Positions 45,859-57,183 of a DNA stretch of 64,000 nt are shown piece by piece. A model generated the notes under the pieces. That model saw only the letters and a list, made by a program, of their open reading frames with translations. It did not search any database and was not told where the DNA came from. Source of the DNA: Anastrepha obliqua (lineage: Eukaryota > Arthropoda > Insecta > Diptera > Tephritidae); assembly GCF_027943255.1 (NCBI RefSeq), contig NC_072895.1, positions 49,936,001-50,000,000 of the forward strand, written 5' to 3'. The position numbers and the translations under genes were made by a program. Positions within the stretch are counted from its first letter, which is position 1. The number at the start of each line of letters is the position of its first letter.

Positions 45859-47528
45859 TTAAGGGGACAGATACCTGTAAATGGCCACATTTTCATTGAT
45901 TTTCATTAAAATTATTTAAAATGAAGAAGTCAATATATTTTCAAAATTGGCATACAGTTTATTTATACATTAAAATAATATACAATTTTTTTTTATGTAA
46001 TCATTTAAAATGGCGGATGTAGGTAGGTAGGTAGGTAAGATGGCAAGAGTACCCCAGGTACACTACAAGTAGCACTTACGTGCCGTTTTGATACCACAAT
46101 GTGGACCACTACCTGTGAAAGGATTTAGGGAGGAGAGAAAACCGTCTACAGACATCCAGTACTGTTGATGTAGCGGAGGAGAGAAAAGGGATCTAGGCTG
46201 GAGAATTTCTTCAAGTCATCCCCAAAGGGGACGCTGAGGAATCTCAAGCGCCTAGCCGCCAGAGCCGGACATTTGCAGAGAAAGTGTTCCACAGTCTCTT
46301 GCTCTGTAGAATCCCCACAGCTTCTGCAATGGGGGTTGTACGGAACTCCAAGCTTCTCCGCATGAGTGCCGATCACCCAGTGGCCAGTGATCACCGCAAT
46401 GAGTTTGGAAATTGAATGGCGGGGGGTTCCCATCACCTTAAGCGTTCTGTTTATATCGTATTGAGGCCATAGTGCTTTTGAAATGGCACACGATGAGACA
46501 GACCTCCATCTGTCTTGCGCTTTTCTTAGAAAGAAGTCGTGTAGTTTCCCTTTAACGGCGGCCAAGGGGATACCGATATCTGAGAAGAGCGCAGCTGGAT
46601 CAGATTCTGCCGCCCCCTTCCTGGCAAGCTCATCGGCAATTTTATTTCCCTCTATATTCCTGTGCCCAGGAATCCAGATGAGGGAAATGTTTCCTGCACG
46701 TTCGAGGCGTTTAAGTTCCTCCTTACAGGAGTTCACGAGAAGAGAGCTGCAATACGGCGACGACAGTGCGCCTTGATTGCAGCTTGGCTATCGGAAAAAA
46801 TATTAATGTCTCCCTCCCAACACCAAGATATTTGACTTCCGATGAAAGTGTAAGACACTGGTTGTTAAGTCTAGGAAGCTTAAAAGGAGGCCTGTATTTG
46901 CTGGGGAATAGCATCAACTCCGTTTTGTCAGAGTTGACTCTGAGACCGCTACTGGCGGCCCATCTGCTGAGTGTAGCCAGTGCACCTTCCAAAATTTCAT
47001 GGCGGATGTACACTCAATTCTTCCAGGAAGGTCGCAGCCGAGCTTCTCAATCGGCGGGCATTGTAGCATCGACGTCAGTGACCTGAATACTAAAAACCAA
47101 AAATTTGTTGAGGAATAAAATGCTTTCAAAACAAAAAAAAATGAATTTTGGGGCGAATTTTCCTAATAATTTTGCTTCGAAAAAATTATTTTTTCGAAAA
47201 ATTTTCGAAATGTAAATGCACATAGAAAGTAGATAATATCATAAAAAAGATGTGTGCAAAATTTCAAGGAGATCGGTCAATAACTTTTCGAATAATCGTG
47301 TACGTCAATTCGAAAAATATAGTTTTGAGAAAAATGCGTCTAAAGTTTGAATACATACGTAACTATACCCCTCCCAGCACTCGAACGCAAAGAATAGAGT
47401 CGTCACGGTTGACGATCTATAATATAAGAAATACTTAAATTTTTTGACATATTCTTAAAGGATTAAAATAAAATAAATATAAAAACAAATTTTTTTCTTC
47501 GAAATTTTACAGGTATCTGACCCCTTAA
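45859..47528. mobile_element. TTAA-flanked inverted-repeat element carrying a LINE
   Basis: Left end TTAA then GGGGACAGATACCTGTAAA (45863-45881); right end TTTACAGGTATCTGACCCC then TTAA (47506-47528). The repeats match except one base. TTAA duplication with a G-rich start fits piggyBac-like or Kolobok-like non-autonomous elements; I favour Kolobok, by recall only. The inner sequence (47095-47440 and 45885-46012) is noncoding; the middle is a later LINE insertion. Confidence 0.75.
46014..47090 (-). pseudogene. I/Jockey-like LINE, 5'-truncated with internal deletion
   Basis: Sense order: end of the RT (ALATLSRWAASSGLRVNSDK, then TELMLFPSKYRPPF, LTLSSEVKYLGV). The sequence then jumps at about 46812 to the RNase H domain (a D-x-Q-A block in a shifted frame, then ISLIWIPGHRNIEGNKIADE, LARKG). 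The tail follows with AVITGHWVIGTHAEKLGVPY and the C-x2-C...H-x4-C knuckle (CRSCGDSTEQETVEHFLCKC). The frame ends at 46146, and a (TACC)n tail lies at the left edge (46019-46037). The region between RT and RNase H is deleted. It is nested in the TTAA element. Confidence 0.88.
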
Positions 47529-48944
47529 TTTCTTAGAAGAAAAAGCTAAAGAACTCTTAACCAAAAGCTGCTCCTATGCTGCGGAGTCTGCCCTGTTTGG
47601 CGGTTCTCAAACTACTAGCGATCGAGTATCGTTATTGTTTACGAACGAAGCTTGTAGTTGGCAATAACGAATATGCAATTCTCGTAAAAACCCTTAGCGG
47701 CAAAATATGTTAAGTACAACGTTGAAAAAGTAATGAAGTTCGTCTGCATAACTGCAAGAAATAATATGGAAAATTTGGCGTTGGGTTTTTATTATTTGAT
47801 ATTTATTATCTGAAAGAGAGATTTTAAAACATTTTTTCGTTGGCGATTTCGAGAGTAAAATTAAAAAACAAAAACGGGATATAAGAAGCCGCAGTGGAAG
47901 AGCGACCATAGAGCAATACAATGAAATGGCCAATGGGCTGCCGGAAGAGAAGTTTTGTAACATTCACGGATGAGTAATGAAAGAAGCAAGCACCGTTTCT
48001 TAATGACGTTAATAGGGCAGAAACATCTGCAGCTCAATGAAAGGTGGTAAGTTACAATTCATGACGGCACTAAAACAGAATAATTTTTATTTTTTTTTAC
48101 TTTCACTTGGCGTGCCTTGAAAAGTCGGAAATCCCAAACCACCACTCTCAGAACTGGGTTAAAGAGTGTTGAGCTTACTCGGGATGGACTATGTGAAAAG
48201 AATACTGCCTTGAACTATTCCCGAAAAATATGTAGGTATAAGAATTCACACAATTTTTTTTTGGGTGATGGGGCTATCTCTATATTATTGCACTATGAAG
48301 TTGTTTTAAATTAGATGCAAATCTGAATTACAGAGCCAATCACATAAAAAAAAGATGTCAATTCATCCAAACCCAGGAAAAAAAGCAATACACTAAAATG
48401 CAAGACACAATTTCGCAAAAATTTCGAAGCAGCAGGCAGACGCAATACTGGTATATGAATACTTTTTCCACTCGTTTTGCATTTGTATTTATTGTTTTAC
48501 TTTCGATGCAGGCTGAAGTCGCCAAAACGCATGCCGAGTGTGCAACATTTTAGGAGCACGCATTTGATCAAGTAGCATTAGCTCCTGAAAAACTATCTAA
48601 TTATAGTATATCTGCCTATGTATTCAAAAATAACTGCAGTCATTTGGTAACGCAAATTTTTCATAAACACAGTTTCGTTTATAGCGTCCGCTACAAGCGT
48701 CATGTAGAAGAAAACACCCAAACCTAACGAACAAATTTTCAAAATAAACGCGATTTTTGAGTTACTTAAAATGTGGCATTTATTTTGCCAAAATTCAATG
48801 GGGTATACAACTGCAGTGGCGTTACTCCTTATCTGTTATGGTTATTTCTTCCTGGTCGGGAGGTCCAAATAGTTTAATGGAGTTAAAGGAATATTGACTC
48901 ACTCAACTGCTCTTTTGATAGATTACACTGGTTTACAGCCAAAA
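47529..48944. other. Spacer without recognisable gene
   Basis: Mixed composition; the 65-codon frame at 48117-48314 and the 89-codon minus frame at 47694-47963 show no known motif. Confidence 0.5.
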
Positions 48945-49603
48945 TGCACCAGAGACGCCGTTATGAAATTCCTATGTAAAATCACCGTCTGATTCCGAAA
49001 ATCAAGGTTATTTTTTATTCTATGGTAACGTTTTTGAGATATTTACGAATTACCGTTATTTCAATAAAACAAAAAATTGGGCCCACTTAATCATATATAT
49101 CTCGAAAACGAATTGAGCGATTTCAAAACCGTTTAAAGCTTTTAAAAGGTAATAAAATTTCTTATAAACTGTGTGTAAAACACTTTTTGCTAGGTCCTGC
49201 AGATTCAAAGATAACGAACTATCATAACGGATTTTTTAAATTTTTTTTGTAAAAATATAAAAAAATTTGTACTTTGAGAGAAAGGATCTCGAAAACTGTT
49301 TACTTTTTCGTGTATTTTTTGTTTTCACTCTAAGCTCTGTTTTATTACAAAAAAAATAAACTTTAGTTAAACAAAATCGATGAACTAATACAAAAGTTAC
49401 AAGCATTCAAGTAAATATATCCATATAGTAAAACTTAAGTACCCTACAAATAATAGCATATGTACATATGATTCTTAAACTATCTATTTAGGCGACATTT
49501 ACACCAATGAAGTGGAGGGAACCAACTTGCCATTCAACGGACTGCTATATTTATATTTGAGGTTGGAAAGTCTAGAAAAGTAACCTATGCGAGCATATCT
49601 ACA

Positions 49604-51100
49604 GTGTCATTACCAGAACTAAATTCAACGGAAGCTACATTGCCAGAATCAAATTTAACTTTAGTTTCGGCTCCAGTTTCATTGTCAACAGCAGTATCTG
49701 ATTACGCAGCATCATGTTGTACTGAATTGCAAACGGAAAACGAAAGATACCCTTTGTCACAAGCACAACTCACTGATTGGATAAGGGATTTGGAATTGTC
49801 AAAAGAAAATGCCGAACTACACGCCCCTCGTATGCAACAATTTAAATTTGTTTCATCCGATGTTAAGGTAACATATTATAGGACTCGTCACGAACAATTC
49901 TCCCAGCACTATACGAAGAAGGACAGTGTTTGTTATTGCAAAAACATTGCTGGTCTATTTAAACAGTTTGGTGAATCATATGATTCAAAAGAGTGGCGAT
50001 TGTTCATAGACGGCAATTAAGGCCGTATTATTGCATATTGGCAACCAAAAGCCATCTATCCCGATCGCGCATGCAGTAAATACGAAGGAAACATATGAGA
50101 CAATGCAAAAATTGCTTAAATTCATTAAATACGAAGAACATGATTGGAAAATATGTGACGATCTAGAAGTCGCTGGAAAGCTATGTGGTCTACAATCTGG
50201 ATATACAAAATACTGTTGCTTTCTATGCAAATGGGATAGCCGAGCACGTCAAGAACACTACATCATAAAGGATTGGCCAGAACGAATCGAGTTTCAAGTT
50301 GGGGTGGATAACATAAAATACTCACCACTTATAAAAAAGGAAAAAATAATTCTACCTCCGCTCCACATCAATTTCAGCCTTATCAAAAACTTTGTCAAGG
50401 CTTTGGGCAAAGAAGGCGAAGCTTTTCATTATTTGAAAACAACCTTTCCACAGATTTCAGAAGCAAAAATATAGGAAGGGATTTTTGTGGGGCCGCAAAT
50501 AAGGAAAATAATGGCCAATACCCATTTCAAAGAACTATTGTCACCAGTGGAGGCAGCGGCGTGGGACTCTTTTGAAAAGGTCGTTACTTCTTTTTTAGGC
50601 AAATACAAAAGTCCTAACTTCGAGATGATAGTGAACGATTTAATCAAAAACTATGCAGAAATGAGTAAATAAAAAACACATATAAGACCGTTTTCTCAGT
50701 TAACTTTAAAACTAAACAAAAAATTTGAAAGCAAATTTTTAAATTTACATGAGAATATATAGCCCTTAATCTGAATTTATTGCCCTGCTCCGAACAAACA
50801 AGAACGACCAAAATTTGTTCTGAATTGGAAGATTAATGTGTCACTTATGTATTTATCTAATTCCCTTTTTAATTTTCTTTCAGGAGTAAATATGTCTTTA
50901 AAAATTCATTTCCTCCACTCCCATTTAAATTTTTTCCCGCAAAATCTTAGCGACGAGCACGGCGAAAGGTTTCACCAGTAAATGAAAATGATTGAAAGTC
51001 GGTATCAAGGATTCTGGGATGTCGCTATGATGGGTGACTACTGTTGGTTTCTCATAAGAGAAACCGATCCTTATATAAATTTGCGTCAAAACAAGACACA
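49604..51100 (+). pseudogene. CMC-type transposase, intron-containing, broken by one frameshift and two stops
   Basis: Order: YPLSQAQLTDWIRDLELSKE, DSKEWRLFIDG; one base appears lost near 50018 and the frame continues KAVLLHIGNQKPSIPIAHAV, YTKYCCFLCKWDSRARQ, IILPPLHINFSLIKNFVKAL. It then reaches a TAG at 50472 in place of a sense codon, followed by GPQIRKIM. After NYAEM a GT-AG intron is likely (50665-50883, 219 bp); exon 2 gives KIHFLHSHLNFFP, DEHGERFH, a TAA at 50979, and ESRYQGFWDVAMMGDYCWFL. The family is widespread in arthropods; I assign it to Chapaev3 from recall. ORF start may lie upstream of 49604. Confidence 0.75.
50665..50883 (+). other. Predicted transposase intron
   Basis: The donor AGTAAAT (GT at 50665) and the acceptor TTTTCTTTCAG (AG at 50882-50883) join with the correct phase and remove in-frame stops between two conserved blocks. 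Confidence 0.7.
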
Positions 51101-51672
51101 TAACTTTTTCAATTATAAAATAAGATCATAGAGTTAAGACAGAGTCATATGTACATATGCTATTATTTGTAGGGTACTTAAGTTTTACTATATGGATATA
51201 TTTACTTGAATGCTTGTAACTTTTGTATTAGTTCATCGATTTTGTTTAACCAAAGTTTATTTTTTTTGTAATAAAACAGAGCTTAGAGTGAAAACAAAAA
51301 ATACACGAAAAAGTAAACAGTTTTCGAGATCCTTTCTCTCAAAGTACAAATTTTTTTATATTTTTACAAAAAAAATTTAAAAAATCCGTTATGATAGTTC
51401 GTTATCTTTGAATCTGCAGGACCTAGCAAAAAGTGTTTTACACACAGTTTATAAGAAATTTTATTACCTTTTAAAAGCTTTAAACGGTTTTGAAATCGCT
51501 CAATTCGTTTTCGAGATATATATGATTAAGTGGGCCCAATTTTTTGTTTTATTGAAATAACGGTAATTCGTAAATATCTCAAAAACGTTACCATAGAATA
51601 AAAAATAACCTTGATTTTCGGAATCAGACGGTGATTTTACATAGGAATTTCATATCGGCGTCTCTGGTGCAG

Positions 51673-54083
51673 AAAAAAAGTTGAAATTTGTGATCCAGTG
51701 TTATTAATCTTCTCACCTGCCTCTGCGATATTTTTCAGGTTTGTCGGAGAAAAATTGTCCATTCCTTGGTTCGTCCACTGAGTGTACAGGCGGTAGTAGC
51801 CATGCAGCCTCAATGTGGTTATGTAGCTCCACCTCAACACATTTCCTTTTTTTATAGTGACTTAAAGCTTAGATTGTTTGGTCAAAAATGATTTAGTTTA
51901 CATGAACTATTAGATATATTATACATACATGTGTGGCATGCAGATGACACCATTATATTTAGAGACCTGTTATAAAATTTAGCAAACTATTTTTTATGGA
52001 ACTTTCTAACCTCCTAACTCCTAGCTAGTGGGTCTTTTTGATGCAAGTTATTGTAATTAAAAAGTGTACTTGATGAGTTAATGAGCGCAAATCGTATCAC
52101 TAATGTTAGTCATACGTTAGTTTTTTCGGCATATTTTTTCATAGAATTGTGCGACTGTCTCACAGTGTTCATAGAACGTCACCAATAAATGTTAACCAAT
52201 ATTGCGCTCTGTGTCGTTTTTCGCAATACCTCTCTCACATTTTTTTGTATCAGCAATTTCAAATTTTAAAGTTTAAGATGCCCACCATGAACTAGAAAGA
52301 AATTCAGCTTTAAACCTTACCTACTTAATAAGTATTCTTGGTGAAGATATCAAAACTCTCACTTGTACATACTTATTTTCTCGTACCCCAGGGCGTATGA
52401 GCAACTTCACGTCGAACGCTCCATAATAAAATTAGCTCAGCAAGTTCTCTTTGTTCTTTTTGTTTTTTAGCATTGTTTGCACCAACATTGTTGAAAGTTA
52501 CAATGCTTCTTAACCGCAATAAAACACAGCGTGCGAGGTGAAGTTTCATGTGTGCATGTGTGTGCACGAACTTTCTTCTGTTCACAGCCACAAATCTGTT
52601 GCAGTCTGTTGCACTTCGTTGCCTTTGGCTGCCAGTAGGTGGCCTTGCTGTTGTTACTATTGCTTTGTTTGTGTCTTTTGTTGACTTGTATATTTCGATT
52701 GTTTTTATTTTATTTTTTTCTTTTTATTCCTTTTTGTTTTTGTTGTTCGACTCTCTTGTCTCTTTTACTATTTTACTACTTACCACAAACCCTTATACAC
52801 ACACAACCAGTTTGTTCTGATAGTAATTTTACTTCTTCATAGACTTCTTCCGGATTTAGCTTATATTTTACTCGCACAGGGAACACATTTCGCTACACTT
52901 TATCTACTTACTGCACACACACTCACAAAAGTAAGAAAAAGCGTCAGAATATATAAGATTTGCATTCACCTGCTGACGCTAAGAAATGCATGTTACGCTA
53001 CGTTATCCTTTAAATCTTTTTCTCACAAACATATTTACGCAAGGATATGCTCTCTTGCATTGTTATTCTTCACTCTGTCGTTATTGCTGCTCCATTTTTT
53101 ATACACACATTACAATATAAACCCGTTATTTTGCCGCTACGTACATAGTATTCCTGTCTATAGAGGTATTGTTTTTCTTTAATTTTGGCGACAATGTCAG
53201 CTGCCAATCCCGCCAATATCCAAGTGCGACGTTTACCTCAATTTTATTTTTTTTAACATTATTTTCTTTAGTAAACATACCAGCTTAAGCACCGGCATAT
53301 GTACTTTCATATGTGGGATGTGAGATGCATGTGTGATCTGTCTTTGTGCAGCTTGGCTTTTAGCTGCTTGGGTGCAGAGGTGCATATCTGCTTGCGTTTT
53401 GCTCATCACTGAACTTTTCGGTTGCTTAATACTTTTCTCTTCTTTTTACTCCCTTTTCATTTCACTTAACAGCTGGGCTTTGACAGCCAAAAAGCTGCAT
53501 CCGCAACAGTAACGATAAACGACACAGCAAAGGGTGCGTACACCTATTGGTTATGATGAAGATTTTTATCTTGATTGACATAAAGTGTTTTCATGACAAA
53601 AATTCAGAGATTTTGGTAAACAATCTTTTATACAAACAGATTTCGGTAAACACTCTTTCATACAAACCTATACTCGTCTACTAGAGAATTCTAGCGGGGA
53701 ATGCTTTTTCGTTTTTTTTTTTTTTGTTTTATGTTTTTTGCGAGATCAGAAAAGTGAACTCTGAAATGAATATTAATTTATTTGCTACGTTTATATGAAT
53801 TGCAGTGAAATTATGCCTATCACCAATATTATTTTTGTTTTTAATAAAACACGTCACCATGAACTTAAAACAAAATTTGTGGAGTTAGATGGCATATCGC
53901 AGCCTTGAAAAAGACGGTGGCTTTTGAAGTATGGAGACTACGAAGTTTTTATAAATGAAAAATAAAAAAAAATCAGATGGAAATTTGTAATAACTTCTAA
54001 TTCGAAAGGACACTTAACTAATATTGATTTATATTTATGTTTTTGATAAGAAAAATTTGTGGTATAGGTAATATCTATAGGTA
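51673..54083. other. Long spacer, no gene recognised
   Basis: The GC content is slightly higher at 52370-53530, with Leu/Phe-rich frames at 52548-52842 from T-rich DNA. No domain, splice pattern or repeat was recognised. This may be the least TE-affected stretch of the window. Confidence 0.5.
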
Positions 54084-54160
54084 TAATATAATATAATATA
54101 ATATAATATAATATAATAATATATAGTAAAATATAATATAATATAAAAAAGATATAATAT
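54084..54160. repeat. (TAATA)n microsatellite
   Basis: Tandem ATAAT pentamers at 54086-54118, then irregular AT repeats. Confidence 0.9.
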
Positions 54161-55200
54161 CTATAATATATAGGCAATATAGCTAAAAATATCTGTTTAC
54201 AAAATATTTGTAACCATTAAAGCTCAGGCGATACTTTGAAAAATCTTAACCACCCTTTTCTTCAAAAAATTAAGCCGATATTTGGTTCCAAATACATAAA
54301 TTAACACATGAAAACCCCCTCCATCGTAACAAATGAAAGCATTCGTTACACAGCAGACGATGGCTTAGCAGTTCTGCCATAATGCAAGTGCGTGAACTTC
54401 TCGCATCAGCGTATCCCCGCGCCTCATAAATCCAAGCTTACCGGCGAGTGCTACAACAACAACGTCAGTGCAGCTTGAACCAGCAATGCCAGCGGGTACT
54501 TCTACAACAATAACGTCAGCGCGAGCAGCACCAACAGCAACACCGTTACCGAATTGTGGCAAGCATAGGGACAAGTAAGTAGGTGACAATATTTTTAAGT
54601 ATAGTTGTAATTAGTTCGTTAAATAAAGAACAGCGCATAGCGCTTAAAATTAACTTAGTGTTTCAATAAGCACAATGAGCTCAATAACTAAATAAGTAAT
54701 AACTTATACAATTCTATACTAATTAGAGCAAGCAGCGGTCGTATTCGCCAAATAAATGTTAATCAGCACAAGGACGGCTATAGTCATAATTTTTTGTTCC
54801 CATTTCTACATTGCGGATATACACTTGTCCTCACAATATTATTTTTTACTATTTATTTATTTTTATTTAATATTTAAAATTTTTGTTTATTGTTGTTTAT
54901 ACTAAAGCAAGGATTCAAGCTTTATATAAAATATTAAAAAATTCAACAAATTTTGATAAGAATTTCAAACTTTTTTAGTCAGAATGTTAAGAAAAATGTT
55001 GCATATGCTGTTTTACAGTATACTGAATTTCATTGCAATAAAAAGCAAGTTTGAAGTGGCGTTGGTTCATGGCGACTGTTTTTGGTAGCGGCCTTGTGCA
55101 TTTCCTCCACACAAAAAAATTCGAGTATTCGTTATATGGGCAAACATGCATGATGGCTATATACGACACTAACACTTTTTTCTTTATTGCGATGCGCTTT
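54161..55200. other. Spacer with a GC-rich Gln/Thr/Ala-codon patch at 54365-54590
   Basis: The patch has CAACAACAACGTCAGTGCAG-type trinucleotide bias and ends at a good splice-donor-like sequence (ACAAGTAAGTAGG, 54571-54583). A 74-codon minus frame also covers it. I do not recognise a protein; it could be a small exon or transposon leader. Confidence 0.35.
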
Positions 55201-55203
55201 TAA

Positions 55204-55545
55204 GCGTTAAAGGGTTCCGGTGGTCTAGAGCTCAAAACTTTTGGGTATTTTCAAGAATTTTTATTTTATAATAAAAAAAATTTAATTTGTATTTGTATTT
55301 AAATTTTTTAGGATTTTTTTTTTTATTTTAGTAATTTTAAAAATGGTGCTGAAGTTAACTTTCCCAAAAAATTGGACCTGGACATTGTTGTCCATTTTAG
55401 GTCTTCTATTCTATGCTGAAGTTAACTTTCCCAAAAAATTGGACCTGGACATTGTTGTCCATTTTAGGTCTTCTATTTATATGAAACGGAAAAACCAAAA
55501 AAATTTTAATCAGTATGACTCTAGGTAGGTCTCGTACTAGAATAA
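55204..55545 (+). repeat. Repeat unit with exact 72-bp tandem duplication
   Basis: GCTGAAGTTAACTTTCCCAA starts near 55347 and again near 55419, and the 72-bp unit is repeated essentially without change up to about 55490. The AAAGGGTTCCGGTGGTCTAG motif at 55209 looks like a transposon end next to a TTAA. The same internal blocks occur inverted at 4419-4590. Confidence 0.85.
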
Positions 55546-56313
55546 AAAAAAGAGAAAAATTGACAAAATGACGATGTTTTGAATTTTACACTCTAAAAAT
55601 CGGTTTTTTTTGCAGTTTTTAATCAAAAAAATACGAAATAATTGAAAGGAATTGATGTGTGAACAGCATATTAAAATACTAGACGATGCGGTTGAATAGT
55701 TGGTTTTTTTTGTTTTTTTTTTTTATCGACAACACCAAGCCGAAAAAAGTAGTTTTGAAATAATTGAGTTTAAAATTTTTAGAGTGGCCGAGTGACGAGT
55801 CTGACGCTTCCTGCCAAAAGGCTGTAGAATCGAGAAGACTGGAAAAATCCTTCCAAAAATTTGGCAGTATATTCTTAAAAGCCTATACTTTCGAAATATC
55901 AAACAAATCGATTATTGAAAATTCTAAACCACAGGGACCTCTTAAGCAATATTTTTACTTAATGCTATTTAATACATTTAAGAGAAAAACATTTATGGAA
56001 TATACCCATTGGTGCAACCATTTAATAATTTTATAACAAATAATTATTTAAATTAATTATTATATGAGGTCTCTTGTAGATTTTCTCTTGAGTCTGTTGA
56101 AGTCGGTATGGAATTTGAAGTTATTTCTGTAACAATAGGGTTTGAGTGCGATTGGAGTCATGTTTTGTGTGATATGTCATCTTTTCTTATTTCTTCAATT
56201 ATTATAGGTCCTTTGAGATTACGATGAATTTGTGCATTTGTGATATGATAAAAGAAAGGCATTTTAAATCATTCATAGGGTTCTTGACTGTAATCTTTGA
56301 AGTATTTCGATGT
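55546..56313. other. Spacer without recognisable gene
   Basis: AT-rich sequence; the 90-codon frame at 55764-56036 (plus) has no known motif. Confidence 0.45.
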
Positions 56314-56760
56314 TCAAATTAGTTGCTGTGCCTCAAAGTTGAATGCCGTATGCCCATATCGGTTTGAAGGTAGCTGAGTAAATTCAGAGGTTACTAATAA
56401 TTTATTGGAAGAGTGTTTTTTTTGTTTTCTTTTATAGTGTTTATAGAGCAAGCCATCATGCCAAACGCGGTCAAAGGTATATCGACAAAAGCCGCTGTGC
56501 AATATTTTTTTAGTTTTAATGCTTTTTGCATGCTGTTTATGAGTATATGGACTTGTCACATGGTACTGCGTTTTTTCCTAAAACCGAATTGATGATTTTC
56601 GGTCTTGAAATATAGGTATCATTCTTTAGAGGAAAAAGGATTCCATTACTTTAAAGATAATTGCCGAGAAGGATGGGTCGATATAAAACGACTTGTTCAG
56701 CGCTTTTCCTCGATTGCAGATCATTTTTAATTGAGCTACTTTCCATTAAGGTGGAACGAA
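56314..56760 (-). pseudogene. Jockey-like LINE reverse transcriptase scrap
   Basis: On the minus strand the motif FDRVWHDGLLYK (about 56480-56440) is the Jockey RT A-box block. Preceding scraps in other frames (IDPSFSAIIFKVMESFF; QDRKSSIRF, cf. the H-Q-F-G-F-R block) give the right order. Several frameshifts; only about 150 residues remain. Confidence 0.7.
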
Positions 56761-57044
56761 ACCAGATAATTTAATATAATTATATATCTATGTAAGGAAA
56801 GTGAGTCCTTCTTCTGAGAGTTGTTGCAGTACTTCCCCTAAAAAACTGTTTTTAGAAAGGAAAATGATAACAATTTTATTTATTGTTTATTAGTACTTAA
56901 CTTTTCTTTACAAAAATTAGTATAAAAAACCACGTGATCTAAAGTACAATGAAAAAAAGTTCCTCCACGTTCTGCATCACTTCTCCTTGAGACGTTGATG
57001 GATCTGTAAAAAGAAAAAAATTTTTTTTAAAATAAAGTTGTAGT
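56761..57044. other. Short spacer
   Basis: No motif recognised. Confidence 0.4.
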
Positions 57045-57183
57045 TATAGTCTGTCGCGCCGGATTATTTAATTTTGAAAAATTTTCACCTAAAAAAAAGT
57101 ATGCGTTTTACGTCGCAAATGTCACACTTTGATTATGTTTGTAAAATTGTTTAATAAAAATATCCGGCTCGACAGACCATAGA
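57045..57183. mobile_element. Small MITE-like inverted repeat
   Basis: TATAGTCTGTCGCGCCGGAT at left and the complement at right (ATCCGGCTCGACAGACCATA) form imperfect ends of about 20 bp around a 139-bp AT-rich unit. Confidence 0.55.

Larger units (their letters stand above)
48945..51672 (+). mobile_element. CMC-type (Chapaev3-like) DNA transposon with 527-bp arms
   Basis: The outer ends TGCACCAGAGACGCCG and CGGCGTCTCTGGTGCA begin inverted arms at 48945-49471 and 51145-51672 that match almost throughout. The central 1.67 kb encodes a transposase. No target duplication was clear at the ends. Its transposase belongs to the same family as the one in the 25883-27886 element, but the terminal sequences are unrelated. 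Confidence 0.85.

Noticed and set aside
52548..52842. Leu/Phe-rich membrane protein
   Set aside because: T-rich DNA gives such frames by chance; two overlapping frames look equally hydrophobic and have no partner features.
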